From Amycolatopsis sp. (GTDB taxonomy: Bacteria; Actinomycetota; Actinomycetes; Mycobacteriales; Pseudonocardiaceae), in contig NZ_JAODNM010000168.1 of the NCBI RefSeq assembly GCF_025464955.1, forward strand, positions 1 to 64,000: 64,000 nucleotides of DNA. Reading direction: 5' to 3'. The notes beneath the pieces are model-generated. The model made no database searches and was not told where the DNA came from. It worked only from the letters and a program-made list of their open reading frames with translations. A program made the position numbers and the translations under genes. Each line of letters opens with the position of its first letter. The first letter of the stretch is position 1. This document shows positions 51,365-59,317 of the stretch, one piece after another.

Positions 51365-52855
51365 GTGCCCGAACTCGTCCAGCACTGGATAGACGGCGCT
51401 TACACGCCGGGGGTGTCGACCCGCCGCGGCGACGTCTTCCAGCCCGCCACCGGCGTCCTCGCCCGGCAGGTCGTCCTCGCCGAGCAGTCCGATGTGGACC
51501 TGGCGGTCGCTTCCTCGCTCAAGGCGTCGGCCGACTGGGCCGAAAGCTCTTTGTCGACACGGGTGCGGATCCTGTTCGCCTTCCGTCAGCTCGTCGACGC
51601 CCACCGCGACGAGCTGGCCGCGCTGATCACGGCCGAGCACGGCAAGGTGCTCTCCGACGCCGCCGGCGAAGTGCAGCGCGGGCTCGAGGTTGTCGAGTTC
51701 GCCTGCGGTATTCCCCAGCTGCTCAAGGGCGAGCACTCCGATCAGGTGTCACGCGGGATCGACGCCTACTCGATCCGGCAACCGCTGGGGGTCGTCGCCG
51801 GGATCACGCCGTTCAACTTCCCGGTCATGGTCCCGATGTGGATGTTCCCGCTGGCGATCGCCTGCGGCAACACGTTCGTGCTCAAGCCGTCCGACCGCGA
51901 TCCCTCGGCTTCGCTGAGGCTCGCCGAGCTGTTCTCGGAGGCGGGTCTGCCGCCAGGCGTGCTGAACGTCCTCCACGGCGACGCCGTCGCGGTCAACGTG
52001 CTGCTCGACCATCCGGACGTGGCCGGAGCGTCCTTTGTGGGCTCGACGCCGATCGCCAAGCACGTCTACGCAAGGGGAACCGCTGCCGGCAAGCGCGTGC
52101 AGGCTCTCGGTGGCGCGAAGAACCACATGGTCGTGCTACCCGACGCGGACATCGCCGGTGCCGCGGACGCCGCTGTTTCCGCCGGCTACGGCAGCGCGGG
52201 CGAGCGTTGTATGGCGATCTCGGTGGTTGTCGCGGTCGGTGACACCGCCGACCGGCTGGTACCGGCCATCGCCGAGCGCACCCGCGTGCTGATCACCGGA
52301 CCCGGTACCACCGAGTCCTCGCAGATGGGCCCGGTCGTGACCGCGACCGCGCGAGATCGGATCGTGTCCGCTGTGGACGCCGGGGAAGCGGCGGGCGCGA
52401 CGCTGGTCGTCGACGGACGAGGCTTCTCCCCGGAGAATCACTCCGACGGCTTCTGGGTCGGCCCGACGCTGTTCGACCACGTCACGCCGGACATGTCGGT
52501 GTACACCGAAGAAATCTTCGGGCCCGTGCTCGTCGTCGTCCGGGTGCCGACGTTCGACGCGGCGCTGGAACTGGTCAACAGCAACCCCTACGGCAACGGC
52601 ACCGCGATCTTCACCGGCGACGGCCTCGCCGCGCGCGAGTACCAGCGGCGGGTGACCGTCGGGATGGTCGGCATCAACGTGCCCATTCCGGTGCCGATGG
52701 CCTACTACTCCTTCGGTGGCTGGAAGGACTCACTGTTCGGCGATACGCACGTCCACGGCGCCGAGGGCGTCCATTTCTATACCCGGGGAAAGGCCGTCAC
52801 GGCGCGGTGGCCGCGCCAGGCGCACGGCGTCGACCTCGGTTTCCCCACGGCCTGA
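51365..52855 (+). CDS. mmsA: Methylmalonate-semialdehyde dehydrogenase (CoA-acylating)
   Basis: Final enzyme of inositol catabolism (IolA), converting malonate semialdehyde to acetyl-CoA; also used in valine catabolism. A 496-residue ALDH starting at a GTG after AAAGGAGAG. Motifs: PLGVVAGITPFNFPVMVPMW, FVGSTPIAKHVYARGTAAGK, KRVQALGGAKNHMVVLPDAD, the catalytic Cys in GSAGERCMAISV, and YTEEIFGPVLVVVRV. The sequence GAKNHMV with the GERCMA context distinguishes the MmsA family. Confidence 0.95.
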   Translation: MPELVQHWIDGAYTPGVSTRRGDVFQPATGVLARQVVLAEQSDVDLAVASSLKASADWAESSLSTRVRILFAFRQLVDAHRDELAALITAEHGKVLSDAAGEVQRGLEVVEFACGIPQLLKGEHSDQVSRGIDAYSIRQPLGVVAGITPFNFPVMVPMWMFPLAIACGNTFVLKPSDRDPSASLRLAELFSEAGLPPGVLNVLHGDAVAVNVLLDHPDVAGASFVGSTPIAKHVYARGTAAGKRVQALGGAKNHMVVLPDADIAGAADAAVSAGYGSAGERCMAISVVVAVGDTADRLVPAIAERTRVLITGPGTTESSQMGPVVTATARDRIVSAVDAGEAAGATLVVDGRGFSPENHSDGFWVGPTLFDHVTPDMSVYTEEIFGPVLVVVRVPTFDAALELVNSNPYGNGTAIFTGDGLAAREYQRRVTVGMVGINVPIPVPMAYYSFGGWKDSLFGDTHVHGAEGVHFYTRGKAVTARWPRQAHGVDLGFPTA

Positions 52856-52886
52856 CGTCAGCAGAACTCTTCGGGAGGACAACACC

Positions 52887-53888
52887 ATGAGGCTCGGACT
52901 TGCCGGTACCGGCCGGATCGGGGTTTCGCACGCCGAGATCCTGCGGCAGATCGACGGCGTCGACTCGGTCGTCGTCGCCGATGTGGACGCCGAGCGCGCC
53001 CGCGCGACGGCCGCGAAACTCGGCGTCGACTTCGCGGAGAGCATCGACGCGCTCTTCGCGTCCGATGTGGACGGAATGGTGGTCACCGCGGCCACCGACG
53101 CGCACCCGGCGTTGATCATGAGGAGCGTCGACGCCGGTATCCCGGTGTTCTGTGAAAAGCCGGTCGCGACCGACATCACCGGCACCCTCGCCGTGATCGA
53201 CCACATCAAGGGGTCGGAAGTACCGGTGCAGATCGGTTTCCAGCGCCGGTTCGACGCGGGGTACACCGCGGCGAGGGCCGCCGTCGCCGCCGGAGAGCTC
53301 GGCTGGATCCACACGCTGCGGGCGACCACTTTGGACCCCGCGCCGCCACCGGCGGAGTACGTCCCGCATTCCGGCGGGTTGTTCCGCGACTGCGGGGTGC
53401 ACGATTTCGACATCATCCGCTGGGTCAGCGGCCATGAAGTCGTCGACGTGTACGCGCTGGGCGCCAACCGCGGGGAGCAGTTCTTCGTCGACGCCGGTGA
53501 CGTCGACACGGCGGCCGCGACGCTGACGTTGGACGATGGCACGTTCGCGCTCGTGTCTCTGACGCGCTACAACGCCGCCGGGTACGACGTGCGGCTCGAA
53601 GTACTCGGCTCGAAGGCCGACGTGGTGGTCGGGCTGGACGGCCGGGTGCCGCTGCGGTCCGTCGAGCCCGGTGTGCCGCCGCTGCCCGGCCCGGCGTACC
53701 CGGGGTTCATGGAGCGGTTCCGGCCGGCTTACGTCAGCGAGCTCGAGACGTTCGTTTCGGTCGTGGCGGGCAAGGTGGAAAGCCCGTGCGGGGTCACCGA
53801 CGCGCTGGAAGCCTTCTATATTGCCGAAGCCTGCGAGATCTCCCGCCGAGAAGGCAGGTCCGTCTCCGTGGCCGAGGTTCGCCGCTAG
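52887..53888 (+). CDS. iolG: Inositol 2-dehydrogenase (Gfo/Idh/MocA family)
   Basis: Oxidises myo-inositol to scyllo-inosose with NAD, the first pathway step. The 333-residue protein starts at an ATG after GGGAGGAC (MRLGLAGTGRIGVSHAEILR). The Rossmann motif GTGRIGVSH, the conserved CEKPVATDITG near residue 92, and FRDCGVHDFDIIRWVSGHEV with the catalytic His/Asp are all present. Inositol specificity is inferred from context. The TAG stop overlaps repeat element D. Confidence 0.92.
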   Translation: MRLGLAGTGRIGVSHAEILRQIDGVDSVVVADVDAERARATAAKLGVDFAESIDALFASDVDGMVVTAATDAHPALIMRSVDAGIPVFCEKPVATDITGTLAVIDHIKGSEVPVQIGFQRRFDAGYTAARAAVAAGELGWIHTLRATTLDPAPPPAEYVPHSGGLFRDCGVHDFDIIRWVSGHEVVDVYALGANRGEQFFVDAGDVDTAAATLTLDDGTFALVSLTRYNAAGYDVRLEVLGSKADVVVGLDGRVPLRSVEPGVPPLPGPAYPGFMERFRPAYVSELETFVSVVAGKVESPCGVTDALEAFYIAEACEISRREGRSVSVAEVRR

Positions 53889-53936
53889 GACTGGTGAGCG
53901 TTCCGGCAGGTTCTCAGCGGCCGGAACGCTCACTGG
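53886..53936. repeat. Palindromic gene-end repeat, element D (variant)
   Basis: TAG stop, then GACTGGTGAGCG. Arms 53894-53907 and 53920-53933 pair perfectly for 14 bases, extended by three more pairs that include G-U, with a 12-base loop. The outer box GGACTNGTGAGYG and the TTCCGGC that follows match elements A, B and C; the interior is different. It lies between convergent iolG and a lysozyme-like gene. Confidence 0.75.
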
Positions 53937-53941
53937 CCCCC

Positions 53942-54397
53942 TCAGCCGCCCGCTTGGTTCACCGCGGCTTGCGCGCGAGACATGAACTGCTGGTAGGCGC
54001 CGTTGAGATAGGTCGTCCACGGCTGCCAGTTCGAACCGCCCGACGAGATCGTGAAGGCGGCCTGGGCACAGCCGGCCGGGTCGAAGGCCTGGCCGTCGGA
54101 GACCTCGGGCTGCCACTCGTTGCTGATCTGCCAGAGCCCGCGATCATGGCTGCAGTCGGCGTTGATCAGCACCGCCCTCGTCCAGCCCTGGCTCTCGGCG
54201 AGCGACACGGCCACCGAGATGACCCAGCCGTTTCCACTGAACCCGGCCTGCCTGGCGGTTTGCGCGAGCTGAAGATCGCTGTAGTGGTCTCCCTCCAATA
54301 TGCTCTGCTGCTGACACGAGTCCTGCGTGCCGATGGTGCCCGCGGCGTCGGCCGGGCGCGTACCCGCTGACGCCAACGGCGCCGTGAACAGGGTCAA
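53942..54397 (-). CDS. Lysozyme-like/transglycosylase-type secreted protein (N-terminus uncertain)
   Basis: A 151-residue product from a TTG at 54397. The region after the signal-like start (LFTAPLASAGTRPADAAGT) has SILEGDHYSDLQLAQTARQ, VISVAVSLAESQGWTRAVL, NADCSHDRGLWQISNEWQP and FTISSGGSNWQPWTTYLNGA, which resembles a lysozyme-like domain with catalytic Glu in AVSLAESQG. Upstream of the TTG the same frame meets a TGA, and an ATG further up is cut off by it, so the signal peptide looks truncated. Secretion is therefore uncertain. Confidence 0.7.
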   Translation of the reverse strand: MTLFTAPLASAGTRPADAAGTIGTQDSCQQQSILEGDHYSDLQLAQTARQAGFSGNGWVISVAVSLAESQGWTRAVLINADCSHDRGLWQISNEWQPEVSDGQAFDPAGCAQAAFTISSGGSNWQPWTTYLNGAYQQFMSRAQAAVNQAGG

Positions 54398-54626
54398 CGC
54401 CGTGAGGATCGCCGCGGCGGATCAGGGTTCAGCCCCACGAAGTTCCCGAACACTCTCCGCGCGCATCGAATCACCGGGCGTCGTCTCGATCACTGCATAC
54501 CCCTTCCGGCTGGGTGGCGGGGGTCACCGGGCGTCAATAACGCGTAAATGGACCCCTTCGGGGCGTCAAGGACCCGTCATTCCTCGTCGATTACAGAGGG
54601 CAACCGGCGCAAAGTTGCCTGGTCCT

Positions 54627-54645
54627 GGTCACCGGTGGGGTGACC
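54627..54645. promoter_or_regulatory. Hairpin or operator upstream of the kdp operon
   Basis: GGTCACC (54627-54633) and GGTGACC (54639-54645) form a perfect 7-base stem with a 5-base loop, 18 bases before the first small ORF. It could be a KdpE site or an mRNA hairpin. I see no c-di-AMP riboswitch core here. Confidence 0.4.
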
Positions 54646-54663
54646 TTTCTTGAAGGGTGCACT

Positions 54664-54747
54664 GTGGCCGACTTGCTCTATGCCGTGCTCTTGATCGGCA
54701 TATTCGGGGTCCTCGCGCTCGCGCTGCGCGGATTGGAAAAGCTGTGA
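54664..54747 (+). CDS. 27-residue membrane ORF preceding kdpF
   Basis: GTG at 54664 after GAAGGG encodes VADLLYAVLLIGIFGVLALA, then LRGLEKL and TGA: one membrane helix with a basic end. The stop overlaps the kdpF start in GTGA, the same coupling used by the other kdp genes. Similar tiny ORFs occur before kdpF in other actinobacteria, as judged from memory. It may be an extra stabilising subunit. Confidence 0.7.
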   Translation: MADLLYAVLLIGIFGVLALALRGLEKL

Positions 54748-54845
54748 ACGGGGCGGGCGCGGTCGCCAATATCGTCGGCGGCGTGCTGGCTCTCGGACTG
54801 ATCATCTACCTGTTCATCGCACTCATCAGGCCGGAGAAATTCTAG
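54744..54845 (+). CDS. kdpF: KdpF, small subunit of the potassium-transporting ATPase
   Basis: A 33-residue peptide from a GTG: VNGAGAVANIVGGVLALGLI, then IYLFIALIRPEKF. It has one transmembrane helix and the conserved C-terminal LIRPEKF seen in KdpF. It stabilises the KdpABC complex. It starts inside the stop of the preceding ORF (GTGA) and ends one base before kdpA. Confidence 0.9.
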   Translation: MNGAGAVANIVGGVLALGLIIYLFIALIRPEKF

Positions 54846-54846
54846 A

Positions 54847-56508
54847 ATGTCTGACACAGCTGCCGGCTTCGTGCAGGTCGGCCTCCTCCTGGTAGCGCTC
54901 GCGGTGGTGTACCGGCCATTCGGCGACTACATGGCCAGGGTCTTCTCCTCCGAGAAGCACTTGAAAGCGGAGCGCGGCCTGTACCGCCTCTTCCGGGTGA
55001 ATCCCGATTCCGAACAGCGGTGGCCGACTTACGCCGCCGGTGTCCTCGGCTTGTCCTTCGTCTCCATTGTGCTGCTTTACCTCTTGCAGCGGTTCCAATC
55101 GGTCCTGCCGTGGAACTTCGGTCGCGGGACGATTTCACCCGCGGTCGCGTTCAACACCGCGGTCAGCTTCGTGACGAACACCAACTGGCAGTCCTACGTG
55201 CCCGAGACGACCATGGGGCACTTCGTCCAGATGACCGGGCTGACCGTCCAGAACTTCCTCTCCGCGGCCGTCGGGCTCGCTGTCGCGATCGCGTTGATCC
55301 GGGGGTTCATCCGCTCGAAGAGCGACCGCCTCGGCAACTTCTGGGTCGACCTGACCCGGGGGATCGTGCGGATCCTGCTGCCGATGGCGTTCGTCTTCGC
55401 CATCGTGATGATCGCGCTCGGGGTGATCGAGAGCCTCAAGTCCGGGGTCGCGGTGACCAACCCCGACGGCAGCAAGTCCACGATCGCGCTCGCGCCGGTC
55501 GCCAGCCAGGAGTCGATCAAGGAACTCGGCACCAACGGCGGCGGCATCCTCAACGCCAACTCCGCGCACCCCTTCGAGAACCCCACTGCCTGGACGAACC
55601 TGATCCAGCTGTTCCTGATTCTCGTCATCCCGGTGTCGCTGACCAGGACGTTCGGCAAGCTCGTCGGCAACACCAAGCAGGGCTACGTCCTGCTGTCCGT
55701 GATGGGCGCGCTGTGGACGGCCATGCTGGCCGTCACCTGGCTCTCCGAAACCCACTCGAACGGTCCGGCCGCACTGGCCGCCGGCGCGAACATGGAGGGC
55801 AAGGAGCAGCGGTTCGGTCAGAGTCTCACCTCGATCTTCGCCAACACCACGACCGGCACGTCCACCGGCGCGGTCAACGGCGCGCACGACAGCCTCAGCG
55901 GGCTGGGTGGTAGCGGTCCGTTGGTCAACATGCTGTTCGGTGAGATATCGCCGGGTGGCGTCGGTACCGGGCTCTACGGCATCCTCGTGATGGCGATCAT
56001 CGCGATGTTCCTGGCCGGGCTGATGGTCGGGCGCACCCCGGAGTACCTGGGCAAGAAGCTCGGCAAGCGCGAAGTCACCTGCGCGGCGGTCGCCATGCTG
56101 GCGATGCCGACGGTCATGCTGCTCGGTTCCGGGATCGCCCTGATGATGCCGGACACGCTGTCGGCCTTGACCAACGACGGCGCGCACGGACTGTCCGAGG
56201 TGCTCTACGCCTACGCCTCGACCGGTAACAACAACGGCAGCGCGTTCGGCGGGCTCACCGCGACGAGCAACTGGTTCCAGTCGAGCCTCAGTGTGGCCAT
56301 GGCACTGGGTCGGTTCATCCCGATCGTCGCCGTACTTTGCCTCGCCGGTTCCCTGGGCGCACAACGGAAGGTGCCCGAGACCGCGGGCACGCTCCCGACC
56401 ACCGGGCCGTTGTTCGGCACCATGCTCACCGGGACCATCGTCCTGGTCGCAGCACTCACTTTCGTCCCGGCGCTCGCGCTCGGGCCATTCGCGGAGGCAC
56501 TCGCGTGA
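54847..56508 (+). CDS. kdpA: Potassium-transporting ATPase subunit KdpA
   Basis: The K+-binding and translocating subunit, 553 residues with about ten membrane helices. It has selectivity-filter-like loops in FNTAVSFVTNTNWQSYVPET, LGTNGGGILNANSAHPFENP and ASTGNNNGSAFGGLTA, the signature P-loops of KdpA. It starts MSDTAAGFVQVGLLLVALAV. The kdpB GTG overlaps its stop. Confidence 0.97.
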   Translation: MSDTAAGFVQVGLLLVALAVVYRPFGDYMARVFSSEKHLKAERGLYRLFRVNPDSEQRWPTYAAGVLGLSFVSIVLLYLLQRFQSVLPWNFGRGTISPAVAFNTAVSFVTNTNWQSYVPETTMGHFVQMTGLTVQNFLSAAVGLAVAIALIRGFIRSKSDRLGNFWVDLTRGIVRILLPMAFVFAIVMIALGVIESLKSGVAVTNPDGSKSTIALAPVASQESIKELGTNGGGILNANSAHPFENPTAWTNLIQLFLILVIPVSLTRTFGKLVGNTKQGYVLLSVMGALWTAMLAVTWLSETHSNGPAALAAGANMEGKEQRFGQSLTSIFANTTTGTSTGAVNGAHDSLSGLGGSGPLVNMLFGEISPGGVGTGLYGILVMAIIAMFLAGLMVGRTPEYLGKKLGKREVTCAAVAMLAMPTVMLLGSGIALMMPDTLSALTNDGAHGLSEVLYAYASTGNNNGSAFGGLTATSNWFQSSLSVAMALGRFIPIVAVLCLAGSLGAQRKVPETAGTLPTTGPLFGTMLTGTIVLVAALTFVPALALGPFAEALA

Positions 56509-58604
56509 CCGTCACCGATACCCCTCAGCGCACCGCTGAGGAAGAACAGAAGCACCACGCCGAGAACGCCGGCCGGGTCGGCGCGGGCATCTTCAGCCCG
56601 CGTCAGCTGTGGACGTCGCTGCCCGACGCGCTGCGCAAGCTCAACCCCAAACACCAGCTGGCCAACCCCGTCATGTTCGTGGTGTGGGTCGGTTCGGCAC
56701 TGTCGACGGTGTTCGCCATCACCGATCCCAACGCGTTCGTCATCATCACCACGGTCTGGCTCTGGCTCACGGTTCTCTTCGCGAACCTGGCCGAAGCGGT
56801 CGCCGAGGGGCGCGGCAAGGCGCAGGCGGAAAGCCTGCGTCGCAGCAAGAAGGAGACGGTCGCCCGGCGGCTTACCGAGGACGGCTCCGAGGAGAGCGTG
56901 CCCGGAGTCGACCTGCGCATCGGCGACCTCGTCGTGGTCGAAGCGGGCGAGGTCATCCCCGGTGACGGTGACGTCGTCGAGGGCATCGCGACGGTAGACG
57001 AGTCGGCGATCACCGGCGAGTCCGCTCCGGTGATCCGTGAATCCGGCGGTGACCGCAGCGCGGTCACCGGCGGAACCACGGTGCTCTCGGACCGGGTCGT
57101 CGTGAAGATCACCACCAAGCCCGGCGAGTCCTTTGTAGACCGGATGATCGCCTTGGTGGAAGGCGCCTCGCGACAGAAGACGCCCAACGAGATCGCGCTG
57201 ACGATCCTCCTGGCGACGCTGACGATCATCTTCCTGCTCGCCGTCGTCGCGCTTCAGCCGATGGCGACGTACTCGCACGGCACCCAGTCGGTCATCGTGC
57301 TGACCGCGTTGCTGGTCTGCCTGATCCCGACCACGATCGGCGCACTGCTGTCCGCCATCGGTATCGCCGGGATGGACAGGCTCGTCCAGCGCAACGTGCT
57401 CGCGACCTCGGGCCGCGCGGTCGAAGCCGCAGGCGACGTCTCGACGCTGCTGCTCGACAAGACCGGCACGATCACCTTCGGAAACCGGAAGGCGACCGAG
57501 TTCATCCCGGTCGGATCGTCCACTCCGGACGAACTGGCCCGTGCGGCCCGGCTGTCCAGCCTGGCTGACGGCACGCCCGAAGGCCGCAGCATCATCGAGC
57601 TGGCCACCAGGGAGTACGGCCTGCCCGAGGCGGCTACCGAGGACGAGAAGGTCGCCGAGTTCGTCCCGTTCACCGCGCAGACGCGCATGAGCGGGATCAA
57701 CTTCGGCCAGCGCGAGGTCCGCAAGGGTGCCACGGCTTCCGTTCGCTCGTGGGTCCGCGACCGCGGTGGCGAAATGCCGGACGAGACCGAGCGGGTCGTC
57801 GACCAGATCAGCCAGCAGGGCGGGACCCCGCTGGTGGTCGCCGAGTCCGATGGCGGCCGGGCCTTCGTCCGCGGCGTGATCCGGCTGTCCGACGTCGTCA
57901 AGCCGGGGATGAAGGAGCGCTTCGACGAGCTGCGCCTGATGGGTATCCGGACGGTCATGATCACCGGGGACAACCCGCTGACCGCCAAGGCCATCGCCGC
58001 GGACGCCGGGGTCGACGACTTCCTCGCCGAGGCGACGCCGGAAGACAAGATGGCGCTGATCAAGAAGGAGCAGGAGGGCGGGCGGCTGGTCGCGATGACC
58101 GGTGACGGTACGAACGACGCTCCGGCGCTCGCGCAGTCCGATGTCGGTGTCGCGATGAACACCGGCACGTCGGCGGCCAAAGAGGCCGGCAACATGGTCG
58201 ACCTCGACTCCAACCCGACGAAGCTGATCGAGATCGTGGAGATCGGCAAGCAGTTGCTGATCACCCGCGGCTCGCTGACGACGTTCAGCATCGCCAACGA
58301 CCTCGCGAAGTACTTCGCGATCCTGCCCGCGATGTTCGCCTCGATCTACCCGCAGCTGGGCGGGCTGAACATCATGCACCTGCACTCGCCGCACACGGCG
58401 ATCCTGTCGGCGGTGATCTTCAACGCGTTGATCATCGTCGGCCTGATCCCGTTGGCGCTGCGAGGTGTCCGCTACCGCCCTTCGTCGGCCTCGGCCCTGC
58501 TGCGCCGCAACATGCTGATCTACGGCTTGGGTGGGATCGTCAGCCCGTTCCTCGGGATCTGGGTCATCGACCTGCTCATCCGCCTCATTCCGGGAATCGG
58601 GTAA
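56505..58604 (+). CDS. kdpB: Potassium-transporting ATPase ATP-binding subunit KdpB
   Basis: P-type ATPase that powers K+ uptake, 699 residues from a GTG at 56505 (VTVTDTPQRTAEEEQKHHAE). The phosphorylation motif LLLDKTGTITFGNR is near residue 310, the actuator TGES near 170 (SAITGESAPVI), and the hinge reads TGDNPLTAKAIAADAGVDDF with TGDGTNDAPALAQSDVGVAM. All motifs are intact. The upstream longer open frame falls within kdpA. Confidence 0.97.
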   Translation: MTVTDTPQRTAEEEQKHHAENAGRVGAGIFSPRQLWTSLPDALRKLNPKHQLANPVMFVVWVGSALSTVFAITDPNAFVIITTVWLWLTVLFANLAEAVAEGRGKAQAESLRRSKKETVARRLTEDGSEESVPGVDLRIGDLVVVEAGEVIPGDGDVVEGIATVDESAITGESAPVIRESGGDRSAVTGGTTVLSDRVVVKITTKPGESFVDRMIALVEGASRQKTPNEIALTILLATLTIIFLLAVVALQPMATYSHGTQSVIVLTALLVCLIPTTIGALLSAIGIAGMDRLVQRNVLATSGRAVEAAGDVSTLLLDKTGTITFGNRKATEFIPVGSSTPDELARAARLSSLADGTPEGRSIIELATREYGLPEAATEDEKVAEFVPFTAQTRMSGINFGQREVRKGATASVRSWVRDRGGEMPDETERVVDQISQQGGTPLVVAESDGGRAFVRGVIRLSDVVKPGMKERFDELRLMGIRTVMITGDNPLTAKAIAADAGVDDFLAEATPEDKMALIKKEQEGGRLVAMTGDGTNDAPALAQSDVGVAMNTGTSAAKEAGNMVDLDSNPTKLIEIVEIGKQLLITRGSLTTFSIANDLAKYFAILPAMFASIYPQLGGLNIMHLHSPHTAILSAVIFNALIIVGLIPLALRGVRYRPSSASALLRRNMLIYGLGGIVSPFLGIWVIDLLIRLIPGIG

Positions 58605-58606
58605 TC

Positions 58607-59233
58607 ATGATGAAGGTATTGCTCAAGCAGACCGCGGCGGGCCTTCGGGTGCTGATCGTGCTCAGCGTCCTGCTGGGCGTGATCTACCCGCTGGGCGTCT
58701 GGGCCGTGTCCCGGATCCCCGGGCTGCAGTCGAACGCCGAAGGTTCGGTGATCACCCAGAACGGGCAGGCCGTCGGCTCTCCGCTGATCGGTATCGACCC
58801 GGTCCCGGCCGACCCGGCCCACGACCCGTGGTTCCACAACCGCCCGTCGGCCGTGGCCGTCGACAGCTCCAAGCCGCTCGGCCCGGCCAACCCGTCCAGT
58901 TCCGGCGCGTCGAACCTGTCCGAGTACAACCAGAAGCTCGTCGACGCGATCAACCAGCGCAAGGGCCTCATCGCCCAGCGTGAGGGCGTCACGCCGGCGC
59001 AGGTGCCGGCCGACGCCGTCACCTCGACCGGTTCCGGCCTCGACCCGTCGATCAGCGTCGCTTACGCGGACCTTCAGATCCAGCGTGTCGCCGCCAACAG
59101 CGGCGTCTCGGTGGACAAGGTGCGCCAGCTGGTCGACGACAACACCTCCGGCGCCGGGATCGGCATTCCCGGGGTCAACGTCCTGAAGCTGAACCTGGCC
59201 GTCGAAGCGGCCGCCGGGCACCAGCTGCACTAG
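58607..59233 (+). CDS. kdpC: Potassium-transporting ATPase subunit KdpC
   Basis: A 208-residue subunit with one N-terminal membrane helix (LRVLIVLSVLLGVIYPLGVW) and an extracytoplasmic domain. Signature blocks are SPLIGIDP, PWFHNRPSA, GASNLSEYNQKLVDAINQRK, DAVTSTGSGLDPSISVAYA and VNVLKLNLAVEA. The pattern DAVTSTGSGLDP(S/H)IS is diagnostic of KdpC. It begins 2 bases after kdpB. Followed by a hairpin. Confidence 0.96.
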   Translation: MMKVLLKQTAAGLRVLIVLSVLLGVIYPLGVWAVSRIPGLQSNAEGSVITQNGQAVGSPLIGIDPVPADPAHDPWFHNRPSAVAVDSSKPLGPANPSSSGASNLSEYNQKLVDAINQRKGLIAQREGVTPAQVPADAVTSTGSGLDPSISVAYADLQIQRVAANSGVSVDKVRQLVDDNTSGAGIGIPGVNVLKLNLAVEAAAGHQLH

Positions 59234-59241
59234 GGCGACGG

Positions 59242-59284
59242 CGAAAGGGACTTTCCTCACGTTCGTCGGGGAAAGTCCCTTTCG
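59242..59284. terminator. Hairpin between kdpC and kdpD
   Basis: CGAAAGGGACTTTCC (59242-59256) and its exact inverse (59270-59284) make a 15-base stem with a 13-base loop, starting 8 bases after the kdpC stop. It may attenuate transcription from kdpFABC into kdpDE, giving lower regulator levels. The arm sequence is another candidate repeated motif. Confidence 0.7.
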
Positions 59285-59317
59285 GCAATCTTGAGGACGA
59301 GAGAGCAGACTGGCGGA

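Noticed and set aside
54398..54663. c-di-AMP (ydaO-type) riboswitch ahead of kdp or of the lysozyme-like gene
   Set aside because: I looked for the GGGGAACC, GGGGUGAAU and CAGCUAACC cores on both strands. Only a weak GGGAAC/GGGGCTGAACC resemblance was found near 54,440, with no 3' half.
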